Shown one piece after another: positions 46,660 through 56,098 of a stretch of DNA of 64,000 nt. Positions within the stretch are counted from its first letter, which is position 1, and every line of letters begins with the position of its first letter. The position numbers and the translations under genes were made by a program. The notes under the pieces are model-generated. The model was given only the letters and a program-made list of their open reading frames with translations. It did not search any database and had not been told where the DNA came from. Source of the stretch: Planctomycetota bacterium (GTDB lineage: Bacteria > Planctomycetota > UBA1135 > GCA-002686595). Where the stretch lies: positions 1 through 64,000 of the forward strand of contig JAJDEU010000016.1 in the NCBI GenBank assembly GCA_029259635.1, read 5' to 3'.

Positions 46660-47136
46660 ATGCAACTCTCAGGAATTAACTCGACCGACAACTCGTTTGG
46701 CCTCGGCCAATCCGAACAGCCCGGTGAACTCGGCAAGGACTCCTTCATGACTCTGCTCGTCGAGCAGCTCAAGAACCAGGATCCCTTGGAGCCCACCGCG
46801 AATGAACAGTTCGTGTCGGAGCTCGCCAACTTCTCATCACTAGAAGAGATGGAAGAGCTGAACGAGAACATCCTCGGGATGATCGTTCTGCAGCAATCGA
46901 ACGCGCTTCTCTCGCAACTCACAGAGAGCAGCAATCTGATTGGCAAAGAAGTGACCTACTACGACTTTGACACTCAGGGCTTGACCACTGGATCCGTCGA
47001 CTCGGTCAAGATCGAGGATGGACTGGCTCTGTTGAAGGTGAATGGTGCCGATGTGCCGCTCGCCAATGTGACGGAAGTATTGGGCGAATCAACAACCGGC
47101 GACCCTTCGGACGACTCCACGACCGACAACGCGTAG
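46660..47136 (+). CDS. flgD: flagellar hook assembly protein FlgD
   Basis: 158 residues. The N-terminal FlgD signature is clear: LGKDSFMTLLVEQLKNQDPLEPTANEQFVSELANFSSLEEMEELN, then a short hook-cap domain (LIGKEVTYYDFDTQGLTTGSVDSVKIEDGLALLKVNG). FlgD caps the growing hook and is needed for FlgE polymerisation. It is shorter than the enterobacterial form (about 230) because the FlgD tudor/Ig-like domain is reduced. It lies 31 bases after fliK and 16 bases before flgE in the same operon. The C-terminus is an acidic tail. Confidence 0.93.
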   Translation: MQLSGINSTDNSFGLGQSEQPGELGKDSFMTLLVEQLKNQDPLEPTANEQFVSELANFSSLEEMEELNENILGMIVLQQSNALLSQLTESSNLIGKEVTYYDFDTQGLTTGSVDSVKIEDGLALLKVNGADVPLANVTEVLGESTTGDPSDDSTTDNA

Positions 47137-47152
47137 AAAGCGGAACTGCAAC

Positions 47153-49072
47153 ATGGCTAGCTCATTTATCTCAGGACTCTCGGGCTTGAGAGCTCATCAA
47201 AACTGGATCGACGTGATCGGGAACAACCTGGCGAACTCCAGCACGCCGGGCTTCAAGTCCGCCCGCGCAACGTTCTCCGACATGATCAGTCGCACTCTGC
47301 GGCCGGCAGGTCCTCCGAGTTCAAACCTCGGCGGAACCAACCCGCTGCAGGTCGGGCTCGGTGTCACCACCGGATCGATCGACCGCGACTTCAATACCGG
47401 CGCTCTGAACATTACGGGCAGGACGTTTGACCTCGCTCTGGAGGGCAACGGGTTCTTCGCGGTTACCGATGGAAACCAAACGCTCTACACGAGAGTGGGA
47501 ACCTTCGGCTTGGACGCGAACAACAACATGGTTGATCTGCGCTCGGGCAACCTTGTGCTCAACGCATCGGGTTCGACCTTCCAGGTAGATCCCACCGCGG
47601 TGGTCGCGCCGTCGGCATCGACGAGCGTCGGCTTCGGCGGCAACCTGCCGGCAAACATTACCGGGCCACTCGGCGAAGTGATGAGCAGCTCCTCCGCTTT
47701 CGCGGAAGGAACCGCGGCCGCTCTCTCCGGTACGAATACGGGACCCTTCACCATTCCCGCCGGTCAGACCTTCACGATGGAGTTGATCCTCAATGGGGGA
47801 GCGCCCCAAACGGTCTCTGTTCCGAGCGTCACGGGAACGGTCACCGCAGCAGACGTCGCTACCGCAATCAATTCGCTGGACCACGTCAACGCGACTGTTG
47901 CAGGTGGCGCTTTGACCTTGACCAGTGACCTTGTCGGAAACGCATCGACCATCAAGGTCAATCCCGGAGCGGGCGGATTCGATCTCGCCTCGACGATCGG
48001 GATGCCCACATCGTTGGTCGCTGGAACGGAAACTCCCGCCACGGCAACGACGGATCTCAACGATCTGACGAGCAACTTGGCCGACTACACGACGGGCGAC
48101 TTCATCGAGATGAGCGCTACCGACGCCGACGGAACGCCGGTTCAGGCATCCTTCGAATACGGTGTGGACGGCACGACTCTCGGCGCTTTGATCGGCTTCA
48201 TGGATGCTCAACTCGCCGGTTCAACCGTGGCGTTCAACGCAACGACGGGCCAAATCGGAGTGACTGCAGATGCCACGGGCGAAGCTAATCTTTCGATGAC
48301 TCTTTCGGACGCACCCAGCCAAACCGGGGCGAGCGACTGGGCTACTCACGCTTTCTCCGTAACCACGGATGGCGCCGGAGCCGACACGGCGGCGAGCTCG
48401 ATCGAGGTGTTCGACGCTGCGGGCAACGCGCACCTGCTCGCCTTTACGTATACGCGCCAAGACGACGGTACCTGGAATATGGACGCGTCGGTGGATCCGG
48501 CAGATGGCACGGTAACGGCGGGTCAAATCGCCGGCATCACCTTCAACGCGAACGGATCGATCGCAACGCCCACGAGTGGAGCGGTCTCCGTGACCTTCAA
48601 TGGTCAGCCCTCGCAGACTCTTGCTATCGACCTGGGAACCGCAGGCGGCTTCGACGGGTTGACGCAGTTTGGCGGCCAGAATTCGGTGATCGCCGACTCG
48701 CAAGATGGTTTCGGAGCCGGTGAGCTCTCGAGCATTCAGGTCGGCGCGGATGGAGTCATCAATGGCTTCTACACCAACGGCCAACTTCAATCGCTCGGAC
48801 AATTCGGCGTTGCGACCTTCGTCAATCAAGAGGGCTTGAGCGATGCTGGCGACAACTTCTGGCTCGCGAATGCCAACACGGGAACGCGCGTTCTATCCGG
48901 CGGCAACTTCGGACCGGCGGGGACGATTACGGGCGGAGCCATCGAGCAGTCGAATGTCGATACGGCTCAAGAGTTCGTCAGCATGATCCAGGCGCAGCGG
49001 GGCTTCCAGGCCAGCGCTCGAGTGATCTCCGTGCAGGACGAAATCCTCAATGAGACCGTCAACCTGGTCTAA
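47153..49072 (+). CDS. flgE: flagellar hook protein FlgE
   Basis: 639 residues. The N-terminal rod motif SGLSGLRAHQNWIDVIGNNLANSSTPGFKSARATFSD and the C-terminal pair SNVDTAQEFVSMIQAQRGFQASARVISVQDEILNETVNL are canonical for FlgE/F/G proteins. Length and the middle domains (GNGFFAVTDGNQTLYTRVGTFGLDANN; ADGVINGFYTNGQLQSLGQFGVATFVN) identify the hook protein. It is longer than E. coli FlgE (about 400) owing to a T/A-rich central insertion (about 150-420) with repeated beta domains that would be exposed on the hook surface. It ends just before a GC-rich hairpin, so the fliK-flgD-flgE operon probably stops here. Confidence 0.95.
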   Translation: MASSFISGLSGLRAHQNWIDVIGNNLANSSTPGFKSARATFSDMISRTLRPAGPPSSNLGGTNPLQVGLGVTTGSIDRDFNTGALNITGRTFDLALEGNGFFAVTDGNQTLYTRVGTFGLDANNNMVDLRSGNLVLNASGSTFQVDPTAVVAPSASTSVGFGGNLPANITGPLGEVMSSSSAFAEGTAAALSGTNTGPFTIPAGQTFTMELILNGGAPQTVSVPSVTGTVTAADVATAINSLDHVNATVAGGALTLTSDLVGNASTIKVNPGAGGFDLASTIGMPTSLVAGTETPATATTDLNDLTSNLADYTTGDFIEMSATDADGTPVQASFEYGVDGTTLGALIGFMDAQLAGSTVAFNATTGQIGVTADATGEANLSMTLSDAPSQTGASDWATHAFSVTTDGAGADTAASSIEVFDAAGNAHLLAFTYTRQDDGTWNMDASVDPADGTVTAGQIAGITFNANGSIATPTSGAVSVTFNGQPSQTLAIDLGTAGGFDGLTQFGGQNSVIADSQDGFGAGELSSIQVGADGVINGFYTNGQLQSLGQFGVATFVNQEGLSDAGDNFWLANANTGTRVLSGGNFGPAGTITGGAIEQSNVDTAQEFVSMIQAQRGFQASARVISVQDEILNETVNLV

Positions 49073-49086
49073 ACGATAATTTAGAG

Positions 49087-49108
49087 CCCTCGTCAGGACT
49101 GACGAGGG
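49087..49108 (+). terminator. hairpin terminator after flgE
   Basis: CCCTCGTCAG (49087-49096) and CTGACGAGGG (49099-49108) are exact complements; in RNA the innermost pairs would open to give a four-base loop. No T-run follows. It lies 15 bases after the flgE stop. Confidence 0.65.
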
Positions 49109-49228
49109 TGGACCTAAACAAGCGCACGGACCCACTCAGGGGCCGGGCGCTTTTCTATTACTGAGAGGACGCCAGAGAGTCTGACAATTTTGTCGCCGGG
49201 TCGGGGGCTCTATTCGCAAACTCTCAAG

Positions 49229-51406
49229 ATGAAGAGCAAGGCAAAGAGTCGTTGGCGTACGGGGCTTCGGATCGCGGTTGGAATGCAGCTCACCCTCTCG
49301 GTGTTGTCCGCCCAAGCGAGCGACGATTCCGAACAACCCTGGTCGGCGCCGCCATTGGAACGCGTGGTGGTCGTGCAGGACGGTCGCACCGGCGAAACGG
49401 TCGAGTGGAGCGAGTTGCTCGACGAGTTGGCCTTCGCGGATGTGGTGTTTCTCGGAGAGCAGCACACGGACGAGTCCACGCATCGCGTCGAACTGGCTGT
49501 GTACGAGGGACTCTTGGAGCGCCGCCTCGGAGCAGTCGTTCTCGCGATGGAGATGTTCGAGCGCGATACACAACTCCTGCTCGACCAATACATCGCCGGA
49601 GAAATCGACGAGCCGACTTTCCTTGAAGGTGCTCGGCCCTGGTCGAACTATCGAACGGCGTATCGGCCGATGGTCGAACGCGCGAGGCGCGATGGCGGCG
49701 TGGTGGTCGCGTCGAACTTCCCGGTGACGTTGCGACGGCGCCTCGCAATGGAGGGCGCCGAAGTGCTCGAGACGCTAGAGGGCGCGGAGCGCGCGTGGGC
49801 ACCTCTCGAGCTCTTCCCCAACACGCCGCGCTACTGGCGGTGGGTGGATAACGCCGTGCGCGGTCATATCGGCATGATGGGTGGACCGAAGGATCCGTCC
49901 GACCCTCGACTGACGGCGACGCAAAGTCTCTGGGACAACTCGATGGGGGAAGCTTGCGCGATCGCGCTCGATAAGAATCCGGGATCGTCCGTTCTGCACA
50001 TCAATGGCGGGTTTCACAGCTCTTATTGGGAGGGCACGACACGCCAGCTATTGCTCCGCAAGCCGGACGTCTCGGTCAAGACCGTGGACATCGTTCCGGT
50101 TTCGAATCCCGCTCTGATTGACACCGCCGGGGAGCCCGTGGCCGACTACATCGTCTATGCGGCGCGGCGCGCTACCGATATCGATAGCGGGCGTTACGCC
50201 GTCAGTGTTCCGCGCAATGTGCGCTATCGGATTCACTTGCCCGACGGAGCGACCGATGCTGCGCCGGTCCCGCTCTTGATTTGGCTGGGTGAAGCGGGTT
50301 TGACCGCGAGCGACGGCATTGAGTTGTGGAAGGAGCGCATTGGCGACGAGGTTGCGATCATCGCACTCGAAACGCCCTATCGCGAAATCTCCGAAGACCT
50401 CGGCGACGGCGGGCGTTGGTTCTGGCCGGATACGTTTTCGGCAGACATCAGCACCATGATTTCGGGCGTTGAAGGTGCCTGGAGTTACGTCTCTCGCAAC
50501 ATGCCGGTCGACGGAACGCGCACGGTGCTGGCCGGCGAAGGAACCGGCGCGTCGGTTGCCGCCGCAGTTTCGATGCTCAGTGGCTTGCCGATTGAGACGA
50601 TCGCCTTTGCGCCCCGTCAGTACTCCAAGATCAAAGATTTCCCGCTGCCGCTTCCGGAGTTTCGCGGCGACGCGGATCCGGTTGACAAACGACTCGTCGT
50701 CTACGCAGCGGAAGCGGATCGCGAGTGGTGGACGACAGAGCTCGACGAGTACACAGCGATTGATCTTGATAACGAGCTTCGGGAAATAGCGACGAATGCC
50801 TGGAATCAGGAGTATGAAGCGGAAAACAGCATTCGAACGGCGGCGGGCCTTTCGAAGAGTGGGGCGCCCAGCTCGAAGGGCGGGCGAGTGATGGAGCTCT
50901 CGTCGAACACAGTGCGTGCTCGGCATTGGGCGCGGCTCGCGGCGTTGAAGAAGAGTAGAGAGCTCGGAGTAGAAGTGTCGGTGCTCCCCTTTGGAGAGCG
51001 GGCAGAAGAGGGCGAGGGAATCGCGTTCGACCTAGATGCTTCGAGTTTCCGTGAAGGTAATCGTTTGCCGAAATGCCCCGGCGACTTCGGTGGGACGACC
51101 GTAGTCGTCTTACCTGCGGACACCTCCGAAGACGAAGTCGAAGCTTGGGTGCAGCTGACGGAAAAAGAGAGCGATCCCTTGGCCGCGCGAAGTCGATTCC
51201 TGCGTCTGCGTGTGGCGACAGCTACCGGCGACTTGGCGCTGACCAATGTTCTGGAGAAGCTGTTGTCGGAGAACCGGGAAAACGTGTTGGTCGTGCCCGT
51301 GAGGTTCTGTGCGAGCGGAGACGAGATGCGCGGGCTCGCACGACTGGCTCGCGAGTTCGAGGACACGATGACGCTGCACTGGTTGCCCGGGCTCGGCGGT
51401 AACTAA
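49229..51406 (+). CDS. ChaN-domain protein with degenerate alpha/beta-hydrolase-like second half
   Basis: 725 residues from ATG 49229 (a TTG at 49190 would add 13). The N-terminus MKSKAKSRWRTGLRIAVGMQLTLSVLSAQA looks like a signal peptide. Residues about 40-300 match the ChaN/Tiki-superfamily haem-binding fold: ADVVFLGEQHTDESTHRVELAVYEGL, AMEMFERDTQLLLDQYIAGEI, LHINGGFHSSYWEGTTRQLL. ChaN of Campylobacter and Pseudomonas is an iron-regulated haem-binding protein. The second half (about 345-600) resembles an alpha/beta-hydrolase, with the nucleophile elbow read as G-E-G-T-G, lacking serine. The last 100 residues are unassigned. Placed between flagellar operons with no obvious link to them. Confidence 0.75.
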   Translation: MKSKAKSRWRTGLRIAVGMQLTLSVLSAQASDDSEQPWSAPPLERVVVVQDGRTGETVEWSELLDELAFADVVFLGEQHTDESTHRVELAVYEGLLERRLGAVVLAMEMFERDTQLLLDQYIAGEIDEPTFLEGARPWSNYRTAYRPMVERARRDGGVVVASNFPVTLRRRLAMEGAEVLETLEGAERAWAPLELFPNTPRYWRWVDNAVRGHIGMMGGPKDPSDPRLTATQSLWDNSMGEACAIALDKNPGSSVLHINGGFHSSYWEGTTRQLLLRKPDVSVKTVDIVPVSNPALIDTAGEPVADYIVYAARRATDIDSGRYAVSVPRNVRYRIHLPDGATDAAPVPLLIWLGEAGLTASDGIELWKERIGDEVAIIALETPYREISEDLGDGGRWFWPDTFSADISTMISGVEGAWSYVSRNMPVDGTRTVLAGEGTGASVAAAVSMLSGLPIETIAFAPRQYSKIKDFPLPLPEFRGDADPVDKRLVVYAAEADREWWTTELDEYTAIDLDNELREIATNAWNQEYEAENSIRTAAGLSKSGAPSSKGGRVMELSSNTVRARHWARLAALKKSRELGVEVSVLPFGERAEEGEGIAFDLDASSFREGNRLPKCPGDFGGTTVVVLPADTSEDEVEAWVQLTEKESDPLAARSRFLRLRVATATGDLALTNVLEKLLSENRENVLVVPVRFCASGDEMRGLARLAREFEDTMTLHWLPGLGGN

Positions 51407-51584
51407 CCCTTGCCGCAAAGGGCTTGGAACGCGGTGGCGTGAGGGAGGCTATGCGTCCTTGCGATTCCCCGAAGAAACCGCGTAACGGGGCCTCGAGGGT
51501 GGGGATTGTGTGGTTAAGAGCGCCCAGCTGGGGCTCTCGCTCCTCTTCTCGGCGCCGTGATCGGTAGGGCCATGAGGAGCGTCC

Positions 51585-53051
51585 ATGCGAACTCATACCG
51601 ACGGCTCGATCCCCATGAAGTGCACTCTCAACCTGCTCACCCTCTCCTGCGCTCTTACCGCCATGCTTGCGAGCGGTGCGCACGCCCAATCCAGCTTCAA
51701 GCCCGGCGACATTTATTTATCGACTCCCGCTTACTTCGGAATCTCGTCGAGCGATGGCGCCATCGTTCGAATCGACCCGCTGACGGGAACCACCTCCCTC
51801 TTTCTAGCGATGCCCGGTACCGCGAACGGGCAGGACTCCATGGCTTACGATCCGTACCGCGATCGCCTCGTCGTGCGCGGTGGCTTCGCCTTCGGAGACG
51901 ACGTAGAGACGTATCTGATCGACGCGCACGGCAATCGAACCAGCCTCGGATTTCCTGCTCTCCCAGGTCCGTTCGTCGGATCATTTGCTCCGAGCAGCAT
52001 CGGCAACATCTACTTCCGAGGTTTCTTCAGTCAGACGGAGATTCGCTATTACGACGCGAACAACAATGTGCAAACCCTGATGGATGCGACGGGCACGACG
52101 CCCTGGAGCGTTCCGGGTTTCGCGGGTGCGATCTATCACATGATCTATCACCCGGCGACCAACTCATTGATCATCGCCTACTCGGCTGGTGCGAACCCGA
52201 TTTGCCCAGGTGGGAGTACGTTAGCTGCCAATATCAGGCGCGTGGACCTGTCACCGGACGGTTCCCGTGTGGTCAACGTCGAGTGTTTTCAATTCGACCT
52301 GGATCCGGGCGACAGCAGTGGAGTTCCTGTCGGTTTGAGCCCAGGCCCTGGTGACGACTTGATCATGACGCTGGATAACAACAACAGTAATGCTCTTCCA
52401 CGCATGGTGCGGGTTAACCCCGCCGCTCTTCTCGCAACGCCATTTGCGATCAACTCAAACGCTTTTTCTGGCGCAACGAACGGTGGTTGCTATAGCCACT
52501 CACTCGGAAAAGCGATCATCCTCGATTCATTCGATGATGTCCTGCGAGCCTTCTCGGCAGGCGAGTCGAGCTCGGGATTGATGCTCGCACCGGGAATCTC
52601 TCCGCCAGGCTCGTCGGGGGAAATCGTAAGTATGGTCGAGATCGGTGCCCTCGGCGCGAACTACACCATGACCTCGAACTCGGACACGATTCCTGTTTCC
52701 ACCGGCGGCACGCAAAGTTGGACTATCGACTTCGGTCCCGGTCACGCGGGTGATGTCTATCTCGTGTTCGGTTCGATGAGCGGATGGAATCCAGGGACCG
52801 ACGTCGGGTCCGTCCACATTCCTCTCGTTCAAGATGGGTACTCGAGCATCGTCATTAATCGGGCGAACACGAGCAATTTCCCGAATAGCTTCGGTGTTCT
52901 CGACGGGTTTGGAAGAGCATCGTCCGCGATCGTTTCGACTCCTCTACCCCCAAGCATGATCGGAGCGAGGTTCTATCATGCGACCGTTGCGTACTCTTCT
53001 TCGCAGCAGTTGATCGCGACGACGAATGCCGTCACTTTGACCTTCGAGTAG
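51585..53051 (+). CDS. secreted protein of unknown function with planctomycete-type C-terminal domain
   Basis: 488 residues from ATG 51585, which has GAGGAG at good distance (51574-51579); an internal start at 51615 is possible. A signal peptide ends near the AHA-QSS. Residues about 35-350 form beta-propeller-like repeats (IVRIDPLTGTTSLFLAMPG, DSMAYDPYRDRLVVRGG, YHPATNSLIIAYS). The last 120 residues (STGGTQSWTIDFGPGHAGDVYLVFGSMSGWNPG... ending VTLTFE) form a beta domain that I recall at the C-terminus of many exported proteins of Poly30/Pla163-type planctomycetes. It may be an anchoring or sorting module; this is inference. No enzymatic motif. Confidence 0.72.
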   Translation: MRTHTDGSIPMKCTLNLLTLSCALTAMLASGAHAQSSFKPGDIYLSTPAYFGISSSDGAIVRIDPLTGTTSLFLAMPGTANGQDSMAYDPYRDRLVVRGGFAFGDDVETYLIDAHGNRTSLGFPALPGPFVGSFAPSSIGNIYFRGFFSQTEIRYYDANNNVQTLMDATGTTPWSVPGFAGAIYHMIYHPATNSLIIAYSAGANPICPGGSTLAANIRRVDLSPDGSRVVNVECFQFDLDPGDSSGVPVGLSPGPGDDLIMTLDNNNSNALPRMVRVNPAALLATPFAINSNAFSGATNGGCYSHSLGKAIILDSFDDVLRAFSAGESSSGLMLAPGISPPGSSGEIVSMVEIGALGANYTMTSNSDTIPVSTGGTQSWTIDFGPGHAGDVYLVFGSMSGWNPGTDVGSVHIPLVQDGYSSIVINRANTSNFPNSFGVLDGFGRASSAIVSTPLPPSMIGARFYHATVAYSSSQQLIATTNAVTLTFE

Positions 53052-53179
53052 TCGAGCTCCGGCGCCGGGTGGGTTAGGCCCTCATCCAGAACCGAGAGCC
53101 AATTTTGACTGGTCCAGTTTGGGGCTAGCGCGGACAATGACGCGCTAGCCTCCTATAAAGTGAGTTTCGTACCACTGAC

Positions 53180-56089
53180 ATGAACTCGTCTGAACCCGAA
53201 GAATCTTTCGAAAGCCAAGCCGTCCATTTGTTCGCCGGCTTTTTGGAGCAGGGCAGGGGAGAGGAAGCAAACTTCGAAGAGTTCTGTCGAGAGCATCCGC
53301 AGCATGAGCGAGAGCTTCGACGACTGCGCGAGAACCTGGCCAAGCTCGATGACTTTCTTGAACCGGGGGACGAAGCCAGCTCGGGCAGAGCGGGGTCGGA
53401 ACGCACCGGAACGAGCGGGCAAAGCTCTTCGATGAAGGACGCGCCCTTCCTACTGCAGTACCTGACTGAGGCCGCAGCGAGAACCAATCGCTACACGACG
53501 GAAGACGAGGTTGGACGCGGCGGAATGGGCGTGGTCATGCGCAGTTGGGATTCTCATCTGCGCCGACAGATCGCGATGAAGGTGCTGTTGAAGAGCGAAG
53601 GCACGGACTCCGCGGCGAGCAAGCTCGATCCAAGAAGGGTCCGACGATTCCTCGAAGAGGTACAAATCACGGGCCAATTGGATCACCCGGGAGTTGTTCC
53701 TGTGCACGAGCTCGGCTTCGATGATGACGGCCGATTGTTCTTTGCGATGAGGCTCGTGAAAGGACGCGATCTACGAACGATCATCAAGCTGGCTCGTAAC
53801 GACGAGGACAACTGGAACCGGACCCGTGCACTCTCAGCGCTGCAAAGAGTGTGCGAGACCATGGCGTTCGCCCATGAGCATGGCGTGATTCACCGGGACC
53901 TCAAACCGGCGAACATCATGATCGGAACTCACGGCGAGACCTATGTCATGGACTGGGGATTGGCCAAGGTGCTCGACCAGAACAAGTTGAATGTCGGCGC
54001 GTTTCACGAACCCGAATCTTTGGTCGAGGAGAAAGGCGAGCGCGAATCTTTCGGACCGGAGAGCGACGCGCTCTTGACGACCGAAGGCACCGTCATTGGG
54101 ACTCCCTCTTACATGTCGCCCGAACAGGCGCGGGGAGAGCTCGAATCGATCGGCCCGGCATCCGACGTGTATTCCGTCGGAGCGATGCTCTATCACTTGC
54201 TTCAGGGGCATCCGCCGTTTCTCGAACCCGATGAGCAGGCCTCGAGCTCACAGGTTCTTGACCGAGTGTTGGGTGGCCCGCCCGGGCGCCTAGATCCCGT
54301 GAAAGGCTCGATCCCCTTGGAACTCGTGGCCATCTGCGAACGCGCGATGTCACGGGATCCCGGCGAGCGCTACTCCGACATGGGCAAGATGGCGAACGAC
54401 CTGCGGGCGTTCATGGAGGGCCGCGTTGTTAGGGCATACAGAACGGGAGCAGTGGCCGAGTTTCAAACTTGGGTGAAACGCAATCGCGGAATGGCCGCCG
54501 CAATCGCCGGGGGGGTCGTGATTGCGATAGGTGGTCTGATCAGCACGGCGGTCGTACAGGCGCGCTCGAATCGAGATCTTGCCTCGAAGAACACCGAGCT
54601 CATCGCCGCACGCTCAGTGGCTGACTTCGAGGCGCAGCGAGCCAAGGAGAATGAGGAACACGCGCTCGCGAGTGAACGCATCGCGAATGAAGAGCGCACC
54701 AAGGTGTTGCGACTCGCCGATCTGGAACAAGTAGATGAGCTTCGACAGTCTGCGCAAGAGCTCTATCCCGCGAGGCCCAGGACGCTGGACGAGATAAAGC
54801 GTTGGCTGAATAAAGCCAACGCACTTGCCGAGCGGCTTCCCCTTCATCGAAGAGACTTGAAGAGCCTGCAGGAAGCAGCTCGACAAGCTCAATCCGCAGT
54901 CGCCAGTTCCGCCGGCGACGAGTCCGCTCCGCCTTTGCTCTTTGAGAACAATGAACAAAGATGGCATCACAACCAGCTCGTAATCTTGACGAGAGAGCTC
55001 GACGAACTGCTCGAGCCCGACGTTGGCCTCCGCGACGAGGTGAGCAAACGGCTGGAGTTCGCGAGTCAGGTTTCTGAATTGACGGTCGAGGGTGCAAGTG
55101 CCGCGCGACTCTGGAACCGGGCGATTCAATCGATCCAAGATCCAGCGGAATGTCCGCTGTACCGAAGCCTGGTCATCGCACCCCAGCTTGGATTGTTGCC
55201 CATCGGAAGAAGCGATCACTCTGGGCTCTGGGAGTTTTTGTTGGTGGAGACCGGGCGACAGCCCGAAATGCAGATGGACGGTTCGCTACTCGTCGACGAG
55301 GAGTCGGGCGTCGTGTGCGTGCTGGTACCGGGTGGGCGATTTGAGATGGGCTCTCGTTTACCCAGTAGCGAGCATCCGCTCGGTTCGCCCTTTGTCGATC
55401 CTTGGAGTGAGCCCATCGAATACCCCGTCCACACTGTGGAGCTCGACCCGTTCTTCATCTCCAAGTACGAGCTGACGCAGGCGCAGTGGAATCGACTTGC
55501 CGGGTTCAACCCGAGTGTGTGCAAGGCGGGGAGTTCGGGCGCGATGATCGAGAGCTATACCTGGTCGAATCCGGTGGACAACGTCACCTACTTTGAAGCG
55601 ACGAAGATCCTCGCTCAGTTCGGCATGTCCCTGCCGACAGAAGCTCAGTGGGAGTATTCCGCAAGAGCGGGAACGAGCTCGGTCTTTTGGAATGGTGACG
55701 ACTCGGCATCCATGAACGGAGCGTGCAACTGCGCCGACCAGACTTGGGCCTCCGCGCCGATGTCACCGGGACTCAAGCCTCACGAACCTTGGAACGATCG
55801 CTGGATTGGGAGTGCGCCCGTCGGCTCCTACTATCCCAATCCGTTCGGTATTCACGATACGGCCGGGAATCTGTGGGAGTGGTGTTTGGATACGACCTCT
55901 TCCTACGCCACTTCGGTTGAAGTCGGAACGGGACTCCGCTATGTCGGAAATAACGAGTATCGAATCGTACGAGGGGGCTCGTTCAACGAGCGCGCGGTGA
56001 ATCTCCGCAATGCGCTGCGCGAGGAGCTTGTTCCGGAGGCTCGCAGCTTGGACGTGGGGATTCGACCGGTCGTCTTGCTTGAACAGTGA
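53180..56089 (+). CDS. Ser/Thr protein kinase fused to formylglycine-generating-enzyme-like domain
   Basis: 969 residues. The Hanks-type kinase domain (about 105-410) has the glycine loop GRGGMGVV, catalytic K134, H238-R239-D240-LKPAN and D258-W-G in place of DFG, the usual planctomycete form. A membrane helix at about 437-460 (GMAAAIAGGVVIAIGGLISTAVV) leads into a coiled-coil extracytoplasmic part, then an FGE-sulfatase/SUMF1-like domain (about 708-965): GGRFEMGSRLP, FISKYELTQAQWNRL, LPTEAQWEYSARAG, DTAGNLWEWCLD, YRIVRGGSF. Copper-binding cysteines of true FGE are not evident, so it is probably a ligand-binding version. It faces a convergent ECF sigma factor gene with a 9-base gap, a common pairing in planctomycetes. 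Confidence 0.92.
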   Translation: MNSSEPEESFESQAVHLFAGFLEQGRGEEANFEEFCREHPQHERELRRLRENLAKLDDFLEPGDEASSGRAGSERTGTSGQSSSMKDAPFLLQYLTEAAARTNRYTTEDEVGRGGMGVVMRSWDSHLRRQIAMKVLLKSEGTDSAASKLDPRRVRRFLEEVQITGQLDHPGVVPVHELGFDDDGRLFFAMRLVKGRDLRTIIKLARNDEDNWNRTRALSALQRVCETMAFAHEHGVIHRDLKPANIMIGTHGETYVMDWGLAKVLDQNKLNVGAFHEPESLVEEKGERESFGPESDALLTTEGTVIGTPSYMSPEQARGELESIGPASDVYSVGAMLYHLLQGHPPFLEPDEQASSSQVLDRVLGGPPGRLDPVKGSIPLELVAICERAMSRDPGERYSDMGKMANDLRAFMEGRVVRAYRTGAVAEFQTWVKRNRGMAAAIAGGVVIAIGGLISTAVVQARSNRDLASKNTELIAARSVADFEAQRAKENEEHALASERIANEERTKVLRLADLEQVDELRQSAQELYPARPRTLDEIKRWLNKANALAERLPLHRRDLKSLQEAARQAQSAVASSAGDESAPPLLFENNEQRWHHNQLVILTRELDELLEPDVGLRDEVSKRLEFASQVSELTVEGASAARLWNRAIQSIQDPAECPLYRSLVIAPQLGLLPIGRSDHSGLWEFLLVETGRQPEMQMDGSLLVDEESGVVCVLVPGGRFEMGSRLPSSEHPLGSPFVDPWSEPIEYPVHTVELDPFFISKYELTQAQWNRLAGFNPSVCKAGSSGAMIESYTWSNPVDNVTYFEATKILAQFGMSLPTEAQWEYSARAGTSSVFWNGDDSASMNGACNCADQTWASAPMSPGLKPHEPWNDRWIGSAPVGSYYPNPFGIHDTAGNLWEWCLDTTSSYATSVEVGTGLRYVGNNEYRIVRGGSFNERAVNLRNALREELVPEARSLDVGIRPVVLLEQ

Positions 56090-56098
56090 GCGAGGAGG

